Assembly: GCA_013400155.1 (NCBI GenBank)
Contig: VXBM01000192.1
Location: forward strand, 68,584-132,583
Reading direction: 5' to 3'
DNA from: Helopsaltes ochotensis
Taxonomy: Eukaryota; Chordata; Aves; Passeriformes; Locustellidae
Length of the DNA stretch: 64,000 bases
In this document: positions 23,003 to 36,667 of the stretch, one piece after another
Numbering within the stretch: position 1 is the first letter of the stretch
Layout: each line of letters starts with the position of its first letter
Made by a program: the position numbers and the translations under genes
Notes under the pieces: model-generated
The model's input: the letters and a program-made list of their open reading frames with translations, nothing else
Database searches by the model: none
Told to the model about the DNA's origin: nothing

Positions 23003-26000
23003 GTAAGTCCCAAGCAGCAGCCTGAGGGCCATGAGGGATCAATTGACATGAAGCCTTTTAAATCTGCCCATTGGAGATGTAGGAGGGACAACAGTAAAAC
23101 CATCAGAATAATAGAGCCACCAGAAACTGCTAATGTTTGCTCAGTCCAGCCTCTGCTTCCAGATGAGCCAAAGCTGTTTTCCTTTCTATTTTTATTTAAT
23201 TATTTTTTCTTGGTTCTCAGTATTTCCAGAGATTACTTTGTCCTCTTTTCATAAGCCATCAATTCACACTGATCTGAGACACTGAGGGAACAGAGGATCT
23301 GATGCCAAAATGTTCACAGATTTAAGGTATCAAGAGGCAAGTCACAGGAAATAACTCATTTGTTCAGGCATTCAGAGCAAATATTTATAAATTTCTTCAG
23401 AAATAATTTCCACTTCCCAAAGCCAAAAGGAAAAAGGCAGTTTTTTTCGGGATGTATTGAGACTCGTATGGGTAACTAAGAATTGCCCAGACAGCAGGAA
23501 AGGAAAAAACAATCTACTTTGAATTTGTAGAAGGTCTACCTTAGTCATTAAGTAAAGTAGGATGCATTATGTCTAGGCAAAAAGACCTGGATTATGAGGA
23601 CTCAGGAAAAAAATGCAGGCCTTTCTTGACTGGATAAGTTTGCACTAAATTGAATGAAATGCCATAATCAGGGATTGGAAAGCTGAATGCTTTGGAAATA
23701 GTCTTCATCGCAGATCTCTTAGGAAACACTGGCTACTAGGTCTAGTTGAAAAATATTTGCTCTGCTGGGAAGGTGTGATGAAAAAAAGAAATGTTTAGCT
23801 GAAAACAGGAAATCAACATATTCTCTTTTTTTCCATAACAGTTTAAGGTTTCAGTACTTTAAATCTTATTGCACTAACTGTAATCTGTCAAAAGTATTTG
23901 AAATAAGGTTTTTAAACTTTTGTTTTGATTGGTGCAATTACATTTATTTAATGAAATTAGGCCTGATTTGCACAGATGCAAAAGACAGCTGAACCACTCA
24001 TTCTGTCTTTTTATACATTCACCACCAGGTCTGGGGGAGATACATGAGTGACCGCTATATTGATCAGTGTACAATGGGAGTAAACTTCAAGCACTCTTAG
24101 ACAAAAACAGAAAAAAAAAAAAGCAAACCTAATCAACCTACTTTTATGCAAAAGTTGTTTATGGTCTTTCTCAGTTTGGAATAAGAGTGGGTAGAAATTG
24201 AGAAAAGCTCAGTGAATTTACACTAAATCCAGCACACAGCTTGTGCGGTGTCTGGCTGTTGCTGACTGATTGGATCCGTGATCTGCTGGCAAGGTGCACC
24301 TTGCACTGAGGTTCTGGGGAGAGGGGCACCCAGTGGCTCGGTGTGGGCTGTCCCTAGAGCCCCATCATTTAGTGTACCCCTGCTCCTCTTGGCTCATGCA
24401 ATCAAATACCTTTTACATTGTCCCATGTACCGGACATGTAGACACTCACCATCAGAAGGGACTTGATGCCATGCATGAAGGAAGCTGAGAGACTTGAATC
24501 CCAGGTTAAGACAATGATTTATCTAGGTCATCATGGGTCTTTCCATTAACATTGATATTTTCCTGGAGGAGCCATTTGTCTTGGTGTAGCTGGCTCCTGA
24601 AGAAAAACCCAAACACTATCCACTCTCTCTGATGACATTGGACAAAAATCAGCTGCTTCCAGATTGCATTACATTTGTCCTAAAACCAATTTGGAATAAA
24701 TACGGTTAAATCAATGCATGTATTGATGAAGCATTATTCTCTTACAGTTGATAGGATTTGGGCCAGTTTCTCATTTCCAGCTTGAATTTCATTGGGATTT
24801 CTGGATTAGCAAAGGCAGTCTTTGCCAAGTTCAAAACAGGTAGAATCCTGGTGCTGGGGTCTTTTAGTGCAATTAATGCTGAGGTACTTGAAATTAGCTC
24901 TGCTGAATACAAGCTTAGGTTAAAGCCTTAATGTGGTTTTGAGTATTGATGCCCTATGCTTTTGGCATGGATTATGGTAGTTATTTTAGCAGTGTAGAGG
25001 GACATAAAATAATAATTTAGGGCAGAAAAATAACGAAGTTACAGTACTCTGTTGAAATTGCTGTAGAAGTAGAGGTAGTAGACAAGGTCTGACTGAAATT
25101 TGATTCAGTTTTCACTGAAATCTGACCAAACAACCAGAAGCTGAGCAGCAGGTCTTCTGAGCAGAGGCAAACATGTGGTTTGGTCCTCTGGGCAGAGCTG
25201 CACGGTGACCCCAGGAGCAGGCTGAGGTGTGGGTTTGCTGCTGACTCAGAGGCAGAGGTGCCAGGAACATTTTGGGCAGCACGTTTGGTTTAATTTCAGC
25301 GTTTCCTGTTCAAAGACCGCACCGCCTCAATGTGCTTATGTTCTCAGATGTGATACAGTCACAGTCCAATGCAGGATGGCTCCAGGCAGTGAAAGCTGTA
25401 ACTGCTTTGCCAGTGAAGTGGAAAGTATGTATAATGCACATGGTATCAGTGACTAGTGTTTTATTCATTAAAGGCATCCTAGTTTTGTACCATTATGTCC
25501 TCAGCATACCAGGCAGAACATACACTTTGAATTGTGATCCAGAGGTTAGTATATATTTCAGAAGGTCTGACGTCATCTCCAACTACACAGAGTATTAAGA
25601 TATTTTACAATTGGTGCATGGTATCAATAGCCATGTGTATGAAAGTAATTTATACCATCATTTAGAGGCACTTGTACTCTACTGAGATGCTAATTACAGG
25701 AAGAATACCATACACATTCAGGGTCAGAGGTCATGACATTACTGAGATTTTGCTCATCAAGTTGCTGGTCTTGGAAAAGCTTCACAGTGCTTCCCATTTC
25801 TTTCACAAACGGTTCTGCTGTCAGTGGCAGTACTTGAGTGGACAATGGTAAACATGCTTTACCAATTCCGGTTCATATATATTAAAATATCTGGTCTCTC
25901 TCCATCCTAGCCTTTCTGCAAGCCTGAGTCTACAATGTTAGCAGATAAAATAGAGATGAAAAACAATAAACAAAACAGAACAACACAAATGCTTTCCAGA

Positions 26001-26317
26001 ACTCCTCTTACTGCTGCTAGCATTTCTATTTTGCCTATGATCACCGTAAAAACAAACAAATGGAACTGTTTGTTCTTTCCCTGTAAATTTTGGTGCAACA
26101 TTTTTCACGGTTTCCTTTTAGGCTCCAACCACATCTGAGCTCTTGAAGCCCAGACTATCCTTTTGTTTAACCCTTTCATTTTTCCTTCCAGCCTTGCTGA
26201 CCAGTATTTGTGTAGCATGTTTCTAGGCATATGTGTAATTGTATCTTTTATGATTCTTGATATCTGAGTGCTAAAGAAGGACTGCACTATATTTAAATAC
26301 TGTAAATATTATTATGA

Positions 26318-26695
26318 TCAAATAGTAATACCTGGTTCAGATCCCAGTCTTTTAGGTCCCACCTGTGTTGCTGCTCCCTTGAGTAGTCCAGCCCATTTTG
26401 GTGGGACGAGTCCTGTTAGCAGAGCCAAACCTATTCCAAGAGTGTGATGGTCTGATTCAGAACTTGCAAATAAACTTGTCACACCCTCACTGAGTCCCAA
26501 AGGAGTATTCTTCTGGAAGAACTGGTGGCATGCTGGCTCTGTGCATACAGGTAGGAAATTTCTGTACATTGTTTCTCCAGGTGCTGTTTCAGTTTGGAAA
26601 GAAAAGGACTTGAGGCAGAATTTCATGTATTGGCATGATTCCTTTTTTTGTAATGACCAAAGTTCTCCCTTCCTGCAATCCACCAAGGCAACCAA
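26318..26695 (-). other. Open frame of 125 codons, coding status unclear
   Basis: The product is not recognised. The frame runs uninterrupted from an ATG at 26695 to a stop at 26318. In the last 75 codons roughly a third begin with G and about 60% with a purine, which is mildly coding-like. No signal peptide or domain motif is evident. There is a short Leu- and Gly-rich segment near residues 88-105. There is no obvious promoter or poly(A) context. It could be an old pseudogene or chance. Confidence 0.12.
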
Positions 26696-29600
26696 CCTTG
26701 TGTTGAACTTATGGTTCTCAACACTGAGGCATTTGAAGAAAGTGTTTTCCAGACAGATAAAAGAAAGATAAATTGCATCTGTTTACTTTCAGTGTGTCTT
26801 TAAGACAGAGTGCCTCCAGTGCCAGAGGAAGCTGCAGGAGGTCTCCTTCATTGGTTTTAATTAACATTACTTTGCCTCATTAAACTTGCTGAGCACTTCG
26901 TTCCACCTAAAGTGGAATAAACTATCCTTAAAACAAAATATGCATTTCCGAAAAGGAATTAGCTCAAATTTTAAATGAAGGTTATGAAAATCTGCATTAA
27001 ATTTGACTGTGTAAGGAAAAAGTCTGATGTTAGCCTTGTAGATATCAGCTTTGTAGGCTTGCCTGCCTCTATACTTGCATTTAGGAAAAACATTATCTCT
27101 TCTTGTTATTTATAACCCCCCAGACTTCCTTCTTACCTCCTCTCACCTGCCAGTATTCTTGTGGCTGCTCACTGATAAGAGTGGCCTTTCTCTCCCCACC
27201 CACTTATTCTAATCCCCATTCCAGCTCTCAGTGGCTGAACAATGGCTCTTGGACATAATCTTTACATCCCCTCTTTAGAGGACAAAGTACAATTTTTCCT
27301 TTTACAATCCCCAGAAATGTACAGAGTGATTTATGTGATGAACTGCCAAACAATTGCTTTCAGTTCACCATTAGCAAGGGACCTTGCTTTCAGGTTTTTA
27401 ACATGTGACCTCCACATATCAAAATGACCTCTTCAGACATGGGAAAGCTCAACAAGATATGAAAAGAAGTTAAAGTGAAAGCCCAGGAGTGAGTCATAAT
27501 GACACTTAAAAACCGGCCTCATTGCAGTGCTCCTCAGGAAAAGCACATAAAAACTGGAACACCACACATCCTCAACATTTTGTAATCTTAAGTTACCTTA
27601 GTACTGAGGTGTTATTAACACATCAAATCACTGGTTGTGTCTGAACAGGAACACAAAAGCTACCTGTTAGAAAAATTCACAACTAAAATAGCTCTTTGGA
27701 AGGAAGCTGACCAGTGTATTTTGGGAAAATAGTGTAAATCAAAAGAAGCAAATATTGTCAATTTTCTCTGGCATTTGCTAGCGGTTGACCTTTGTGAGGA
27801 ACCAGCACACCTAGCTCTTGTTGCAGAGGCTCCTTCCATACATTGAGGGGAGAGGAATAATCAGTTTCTGGAAGTTTGATTTCTGTCTCTTTTCAAGAGA
27901 AATTCAATCCATCTATCATTCTTTGTTGCCTAAATATGGAGGCAAAGGTGACTGCACTTTCAATTTGGGAGCCTCAGGTAGGTTTCTGAAGTAAGGAGGG
28001 ATGATTCTAAGCCCATGTGCATAACTGTAGCTAGACCCCTTGTGGTTTAATCCAGACATAGTTTACAATGACATATCTGTGTTAATCTGCATAAATCTTC
28101 AGATAATAACCTAAATGAATCATTCATCATTTATTCTCCAGCAGTCCTAAGTGAATTGGTTGTAATCTCACAGGGTGATACGGTTTATAAAATGAGAATG
28201 GTCAAATACTATGTAAAATATAGGCAGGGATGTGGCAGTGGTTATGCTAAGGAGAGCTCACCTGGGCAAGGCAGGAATTGCAGGCTGCTTCTGACTGAAG
28301 AGGTGAAAAGGTCTGTCTGGTGTTTTGCCAAAGCATTTGCCTTTGCACCTTTTTCCTATTCTTTGTTCAGTTGTCTCTCTATTGAGCAGGGCTCCCAGTT
28401 CTCCTTGTGATTGTCAAGGCAAGATTCTTTTGAGCCTCTTGAAGACATCTGAATGCTTTTGCAGTGACAGGTTCACTGGGCCTCTGGTGAGACGCAGAGT
28501 TTGGAGTTACTTTGGACTGACTTTTCTTGATTAAAAATGACATTTCCGGTATATGAGTGCAAGCTTATCATCAGTGAAGGAAAACCTACCTGATTTTACA
28601 AGCTGGGTCCTGGCAATGAGCAGTATTTCAAAGAAACACACTCAGACCACCAGATGTTGTTGAAATACTAAAGGGAGGAATATGTGAAAAGGAGAAAAGG
28701 AAAAACTAGAAATTTAAGAATTATGATGAGATGATGGAAGCAAACCAGGAGACATGCAGCCTGATAGAAACACCAACCCTTTTTCAGATACCCAGTGAAA
28801 AAAAGTACGGGAGGAACTTCCTCTTGTAGAGCAGAAGAGAGAACCACTGGAGAGACAGCCACTGGAGAGATACTTGAGGGGTTACAGCTTGTGGAATTGA
28901 GGATTTAGTCTGCTGATATGAGGTTCTTCAGTCATCCTAAAGTTCAAGTAACACAGGCAGTGCTATGTTTAGGCGAATGAATAGAGAATTTAGCAAGAAA
29001 TCTGTCAGCTGTCTCCCTAGCATAAAAAAAAATTGAATGAAACTGTAAGATTGTCGAGTTTCCACCAATAATTACTAACAATAGGGGAAATTGTTTGGGT
29101 AAATGTTGAATTATGCAAATTATAGAAGACTTAGGGCAAGGACATGGAGAAAAGCCAGTTTGATTTTCTTAGATATTTCAAGTGAATGAGGGAAAAAAAC
29201 ACAGATGTTAGGAGACACAGGGTTTGGATCAATGACTGCCCTTCTGAGGTGAAACTGGAAGTTAAGGTTCTATGGAAAATTATGCATCACATCTGACCCA
29301 GATCTTAGAGTCCTATACATACAAAGTGCAAGGAAAAGGAACTACATAATTCATCAATGGAGACATAAAACAAAAGAGAGAGCAGTAGAGTTCAAACTTG
29401 GATTTTTTTTTGCAAAACGAGTCAATGTGATATAGAATGTCAGATAGAGAGATAATCTTAGTGCTTAGAAATTGCATTAATACTTCAGACAAGCTGTAGG
29501 AATGAAACATTATCCCTGAAGAAAAGATGCAATTATGGTAAAAATGCCATTTCTGAAAACTAACAGATTGGTTTCTAACACTGAAATATTAAGGTCATTG

Positions 29601-31044
29601 GTTTCTATCTTGCTTATGAAAGACAGAGAGGGGAAAAAGGGTGGGGAGAGAGTGGGGAGAACCTACAGCACAGTCTGCATAAAGCCAGTGCTGCCTGTTG
29701 TATGAATATGGATAACATTGGGATCTTGAAAGCATATGGGTCAATATCAATCAGCAGAGCCACAGTGAACAGTGTGGTGGTGGATGTCCTCAGATCACTT
29801 ACAAGGTTAACAGAAAGGGTAAAATCTGTAAGGTGCTGCTTACATTTCTGTCTGTGATGGGTGGAAGGAAGAATGGCAAGGATGTAGGGCATCACAGTGG
29901 GAGATACGCTGCCTCCTGAAGACAATGCTAACACCTTATTAAAGTTTCAATAAAAGATGGATGAGAATATCCTACCTCAGGAAGCAATTGCTTTCTAAAA
30001 TTTCATTACAAATTATAAAGAAGTTTTACCTGAGTGACTGGTGAGGACCCTGTGATCACAGTCTGGTTACATTCAATATGGGCATACAGGTGCCTGGCAT
30101 TAAAGAACAAGTAATATATCTGCTTTGCTTCTCAGAAGGATCAATACACAAACCTGAGGAAAACTAGTAGTAAAATAAACTTTGCTATAAAAATGCAAAG
30201 AGTTTTTAAAATGGATTTTATTGGATGAGGAGATATAGATTCTCTTACAGCGGGGGACATTTTCTGTCTAAAAGCCCATGCTGTTTCAGGATTATGAAAA
30301 AGGCAGTAATTAGAAATGAAGAAGCAATATTATAGCTAAATAAAAAAAATGCTTAGGAGATGGTAATCAATATAAGTTAGAAGTTACAAAGTGTAGATAA
30401 TTGATGAGGGAAGCTCAAGACATCAGGGAAAAATCAATGGTTAGGAGAGCTGGGGACAGTAAGGATTATTTAAGTATGTTAGAAAAAAAAGATATCCTAG
30501 CAACAGTATAAGGCATTACTTGATGGAGATGACAAAATTGTTAATGATGCAGAAAAGAGAGTTCATCAATAAACATTCATGTTCTGTGTTTTTTTCTGGA
30601 AAAAAGCAAGGTTACGTGTATGAAGCTGGTGATGATGGTAAAGTACTTTCAAGCTCAGTGGTGACAAAAAAGGACATCATGTGCCTTCTAGGTTAGGGCA
30701 GACTTACAAAGCAATTACTGTGACTTGCTGAACTGGCCCATTCATTAGGAGTGTCTCCTAATTCAAAGAAACTATGTAAATTTAGGTGGTGAACAGAGGA
30801 CTTATCTTCGTATATGGGTGGATTTTCAGGGTATTGATGATGTTTTAGATGATGGAGGAGGTCATAGTGACTAGATTGCAAGACATTTAGGAAAGGACTG
30901 ACTTCCAGACTCCATACTCGGATCTTACACTTAGCATGTTTGTATCTTCTTGAAGGCGTCCTTTATGCATTGCCAGAGCAGTGGGAAGTGGACATGCTGT
31001 GAGGGAGGACCAGACTGGAGAAGCACAGCCTCTGACAGACTTAC

Positions 31045-31143
31045 CTTGGTTGAGTTACATGAGTGGAGGTGGAAAAGGACTTTGCTCCAAGTGTGGCAGA
31101 TGTACGCATGGCCACATCAGAATAGTTAAGGGACCAGATTATA
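31045..31143 (-). other. Exon-like segment (99 nt), uncertain
   Basis: On the minus strand a long pyrimidine-rich acceptor (ending CTTCTCAG at 31144) and an AAG|GTAAGTC donor (31044-31039) bound 99 bases. One frame is open across it, coding for about 32 residues rich in Ser and Thr. The same DNA read on the plus strand gives a Cys-x2-Cys-x2-Cys pattern that resembles a zinc knuckle, probably by chance. No linked exons are visible. Confidence 0.12.
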
Positions 31144-34100
31144 CTGAGAAGTTATGTGAAGAATAAAATGACATAAATCTCTGAGATGGTGTTATCAGAT
31201 GTTCTCCTTTTTATGTCTTTTTCGCCCATTGGTTTTCATATGAACAATGGTTTCAACAGTGGATATCATATATTGCTTAACCTGATCAGTACCAATGGTC
31301 TTGTTTTGATAACATTTAGGAAGGTGAAATAGTGGTAGAAGACATGAAAACCCCTGGCAACAATCCCTTTTCAGTCATAGATCTCCTCAACTTTCTCATA
31401 ATCATCTGTACTTCACCACAGAGACAGTGATATCATAGCATGGAGGGAAATTCTCTCTCCTGGTTGTGAAGGTGACACAAAAAACTTGGCTTAAATAATG
31501 TCAGGACAAAAATAAAAACTTGTTAACAGCTGAGGTAGATTTACAGCTGGGAAGATTTATAGTTTATGACCCTCCTGGGGTTCCATGTTAGAAGAATTGT
31601 TCTTTTGCTGGGTCTTTTCATATCCTGCAGCAAACCATGAAGAGCCAACATTAGCTCCCCAGCTCCTCCTTCTCTCTGATATGGCTTTTCAGCCACCAAG
31701 ACCTTATGGCTTTTTATTCTGAACCTGTTTTAAGCAGAGCCTTATTCCAGGAGGACACTGCAAATTGCACACCTGCCTCACAGGGCTTGTGCTTTTTCTA
31801 AACCCACCCTTTGGGAATTCTTGAGTCAAGACACCATCATGTTAAGATTTCTTGTAAAGTCTTCCAATTTGGGGTTTTTTGGTCTTCTTATTTGGGGGCA
31901 TTAGTGTGCTATTACAACATGTTCTGAAGCTCTGTCATTCAGTGACAGCTTTTAAAAATTAATTCATATGATTCTTTAACTACAACTGCTGTTTATTACA
32001 TATAAAGGAGGCAATTAAAGTGGTTATTTCAGGTAGCTCTCATTAACCTTAAACCCCACATTATAACTACACATAGCTTAAATTGTTGGGGTTTTTTCCT
32101 TAACTTGGCTTCCTTTTCTGTTATTTTGCACTCTTCTTTTGTAGATATTTCTTGTATAAATCCATGTTCTGCCAATACACAGAAGGATTTTCTGAGCAAG
32201 ATTCAATTGTAATGCCATTTACATATGTATTGCTAAAGTAATTATGTAAAGGATTGCCACCTTTTATGTCTCCACAATTGAGTGTATCTTATCAGTGAAT
32301 GAGTAATTTTCAAATTCTACAAATGGGTGGTCTGGAAGATTATTTCCCATATTGACATGTTATTTCAGTAATTTCCCTCCATATGGATTTTCTTTTTCTG
32401 CATTCTCAAAACATTTTATTTCTCTTCAAAATGGGTATAGTCTTGATGAGTCTCAAGATCTCAGAAATTGATAGACTTCCCACGTGGAGCTCTCTCATTT
32501 GCACGTCGTGTGGTGATAGTAATGAGGGCAGTCGTGAAATGGCAGTGTGACAGCTGTGTGTGACTCTGAGGAGGCTGGACAGGCACATGCCATTCCATTG
32601 CAGCATGTACAGCATCTGCAGAGAAAATGAGCATAGAGCTAATAATACTTGTGATCTGAAATAAGACAAGCATTATGTATCGATTGACAATTTCATGCCC
32701 ATTCTTTTACAGTTAGACAAAATTATAAATCTTCTGGTTTTTTGTTTTGGGGTTTTGGTGTTTTTTTTCATTCTTCGATATTATATTATGAACTCCACTA
32801 AAAGGTGATTTTATGCCTGGGATGCAAACATGTGGAAAATTAACAGAGCTTGAGAAAGGCAGTAAAGCTCTGCCAGTGCATTAATTATCTGGCAAGTGTA
32901 TCTAAAAATCTGGTAAATCACCCGTAACATCAGCAGACAAAAGAGGGATTCAGACTAAATTAGCAACTAACATTTTAGATGTGATTCTTACTTAGACACA
33001 TAAGTAATCAGAATAGTTTCTGTAATAATCATCAGAATTCTGCTACCTGACAATAAGTCCCAAAAGAGACACCTCTGATTTCTGCAGCTCATCCTCTTCA
33101 CACACTACTCAGAATGTATGTAAAGAGCAGAACATAAAATGATTTGAATTTCTCAGCAAATTGTACATTTGTTAATAAAATAAACCCCTGCATTTTAGTT
33201 TACTTTCCTAAAAGGAAATTCAAACGTCATAAAAAACTTCTAGAATATACCACATTTAAATGACACAGAATATATATTAACTACTAGAAGATACAACTTA
33301 GATGAGATCTCCCAGTGCCTTCATTTCAGTTATTTTTCTTGCTTCAACTTACAGAGAAGTCATTGTAGTGGTAGGGTGACTGCACAATTTCCTTGGAGAG
33401 CACTGGATCCAGTGCAATTCTATGTAGAATTCTGACTATATTCTGGATTAAACTAAAAACACAGAAGAAGAAATAACAATTAGAAACAAATAATCCACAA
33501 TAATACTACTGAAAATAAAAGAACAGCAAGTATATTGTGCTTCACAGTAATGGTAATTTTATTTGAGTTTTCCACAGACAAAGATTCTTCTCTAAGTTAA
33601 GTATTAGGATGATTTTTATTTACAGAAGAACATGTTTGTTACTCATCTTTGGCTCTGGAAAAACAATTTTCTCTATGTTTCTTTTAGTAAATGGAATTGT
33701 GCCCAGACACACTCCCGGTGAGAAAGTGCTAGGTAATATATGCATTTATTTTCACTGAAGTGTACTGCAGTCAGGCTGGATGATACTATTCTGCCTTGTG
33801 CCAAGGTTTAAATCACTGGAATGTCTAAAGATAAGCCAACAGGGAAAAAAACCTCAGCAGTAATAATTGATTAAGAAAACTGTCCTCAGGGCAACAGTGG
33901 AGAACATGTCAGTATCTGTGAATATGGCACCTCCTTGACTGGTTCCAGATGGCCCTGGTGGCATTTCTTTTCCCTGGGCTTGATGGGGGAATGGAAGGGA
34001 TTCTAACCATCAGCAGACACTCAGGTGGGTTGTCAAGAATAAGAGTGGGTACCCGTGAGGACTGTCGGGCGGGTGCAAGACCTTTTGGTGAGTTTTGGTG

Positions 34101-36194
34101 CATGCAGGCAGGGCAGCAGGCAGGCAGGCTTGCCCCCACAGGCATCAGCAGTGACCAGCGCCCTTGGCAGAGGTGTGCTTGCAGGCAAACACAAGTATCC
34201 TCTCTCTCTTGTTGCTTCTGCTCTGCTGCTTCTTGAAGACAGTGGTGGTGAAGAGGCTTATTGAGATTTTGTGCTCAGGTTTTGGGAGGGGAGAAAAGGT
34301 GGCTGTTCAGCAGGAACATACTGTGAATGTGGTGGGTGTGGGGCAGAAAAACTCTCTTATATGGACTAGCAGAGTTCATTGCACAGCTTTTAAATGCTCT
34401 GTGAAAGGTGACTAAGAAAACAAGCAATAGCTGCTGGAGGACCTGCTCCTCAGGCAACAAACTGGAGGTGAAGCACAGAGAGGTTGATAACTGCTCCTTT
34501 TGCTGAGCTTCAGCTGGGAACAGGTTCTGTGTTCAAGGCATTTGGACTCAAATACACAGAAATAAATGCAATTTTCCTTGTCTGAGTTCTTCTGGTGTTC
34601 ATGTTGGAGACAAGGGTGAGGAGCTATAACAAATCAGCATTTCCATGGTGATGCTCACTTGGAAATGGGAGCTGCTTCTCCATGGGGACTTCAGGATGAA
34701 GAGCTGGCAAAGTACACTGCAGATATGGCCAGTGTTTCCTAGTTAAGGGCTAGGAGAGTTTTTGGTCTGTGCTGGCTGCCAAGGCCAGACTCTTTAAAAC
34801 TAGACATCTACCCTGAGATGCAGTCAGCAAACACTCCCGCATAGTCTCTTGCTAAGTGGTAGAACTTCCCGAGGTATGTTCTCCTCCTTGTTTGAGACAC
34901 CTCTCCTGGAATATGATGAAATATTTAATTGAACTGCCCGTTTCTCTCCATTGCCTGGAGTGGAAGCCCCTGCACTGCCAGAAAAGCCAGATGCCTACTT
35001 TTCAGGGTGGATGAGATACATCTGGTCTTCAGAATCGGCATTATGCTGAAAAGTCACCTTGTGTGATGATCCCACAGCTGCTACAACTGTGAAGTTGGGT
35101 GATTTTAAAGGCTCGTTGAATCCCATTGTCATTCATGAATTAGCACGTAAAGGCTGAGTTCCTAGGCCTTAGAGTAGGGGTTTCCAAGGAAGCTTTTCTA
35201 AATTGGAAGAAAACATGATTAATCAATTTCTGGGTATTTCTGTTGCTATTACACTGGGGTTTTTTACTTACCAGTAAAAAAGTATTTGAACTACTGAGTA
35301 CGCCTTCCTTATATTAAAAACATTTTGTAGAATATCAGATGCTGCATATGAAAAATGCCCACTGAGCAGAGGATGGAGAACAATGGGCATTTCATGTTTC
35401 ACAGTGGCTGTGAGGAAAAAAGGATGGCTTCATGTCAGACTGAATGAATTACATGAAAATTTCAGTGAATTGAGAGCTAATAACCACTGTACCCCACAGT
35501 CTCCGAAATGCTTTGAGTTGAGTGAAACATTTTGTTTGACGTGGAATGAAGGATTTTATTTTGGTTTCAAACAAATTCAAATATTCTATGAAATAAGGAA
35601 AATTTGTATATGGAAGTAGCTTCAAATGAGAAAATCAAAACCTTTCATTTTCAAAATGTCAAAATGAAGCCTTTCCATTTTTCACTGATTTCTTTTGTCT
35701 GAAGCTAACAATTCAGCAAATTTGATACGAATTCATGAAATATTTATGTGATGATGAGTCTTCATTTTATTTAAATAAATAGCTTACAGTTAAAAACTAT
35801 GCACAGCTTAGGCATTGCATCATGTTGTCCAGCCAGCCCTTTAACAATACCAGATTCTTCTCTCAGATATTTTAAAACCTGAGTAGAGACTGTTACAGAC
35901 ACTAATAAAAATGACAAATATGTATCCTTCTTCATAAAAATATAGATTTGCAGCTAAACTGTAGAGTGAAATACCTTAACTCATTGTAAAAGACTTAAAT
36001 TACAAAAATGGGTGAAATAAATAATTGAAATGATGGGGCATGCCACATAAAACTTAGTCCATTTACTGATAACTGAGTATTTTTAAAATCTGCTTCTGAG
36101 AGTATTTCTTTACAGCTTTTTCTGCAATTTCACTGTGTATATACTTTGATTTGGTCCTGCTCTGCTAGAGTTCTTCCACCACAGTTTCACCAAA

Positions 36195-36310
36195 GGGGCT
36201 GGGTAAACACTGAGCACATAAATTGCAAATATATATGCATGACTTGTCCTCAATTTGCATGATTATTGCAGCAAATATAAACCTAGCATAAGGCAAAACA
36301 ACAATCTATT
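36195..36310. promoter_or_regulatory. Possible regulatory stretch with perfect octamer
   Basis: Contains a perfect ATTTGCAT octamer (36253-36260), a near-octamer in the other orientation (ATTGCAAAT near 36222), ATGCAT (36235-36240) and a forkhead-like GTAAACA (36203-36209). All three plus frames carry stops. POU-type enhancer function is an inference from motif density only. Confidence 0.18.
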
Positions 36311-36599
36311 GATAAGGCTGTTGGAGGCAGGTCTGGGTGCCTAACTCGTTTTGGACAGTGTCTTGATTTATGCTATAAATAATCAGGGTAGGGTTTTATG
36401 TTGAAGCTTTTGTATGGGAGTTAAATGGGATGGTCTAACCTTTGAACTATCTTTGGGCTCCAGTTCAGAGGGTGGCACTGTGTTCAATGTCACAGAAAAA
36501 ATAAAAAGGACTCTAAGGGATAGGAAGAGTTATGCAGTATGCCCTCGTTGCTGTTGAATTTTCCTTGGGGATCCTTCTCATGTTTCTTTTTGCTGATAG

Positions 36600-36667
36600 G
36601 GTTCAACTTTTTTTGTGAAGCATTTTCAGGAAGTTTGATTGGGAGAACATGCACACATACAAAATTT
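36600..36667 (+). other. Exon-like segment (68 nt), uncertain
   Basis: A pyrimidine-rich acceptor (GTTTCTTTTTGCTGATAG, ending at 36599) and a strong GTAAGTAT donor (36668) bound 68 bases. The third frame is open for 22 codons and ends in phase 0, and the other two frames have stops. The product is not recognised and no partner exon can be tied to it. It may equally be a noncoding exon or chance. Confidence 0.13.

Noticed and set aside
31083..31166. Cys-rich CSKCGRC word on the plus strand suggesting a zinc knuckle
   Set aside because: The spacing does not match CCHC, LIM or RING families, and the frame is only 61 codons with no context.
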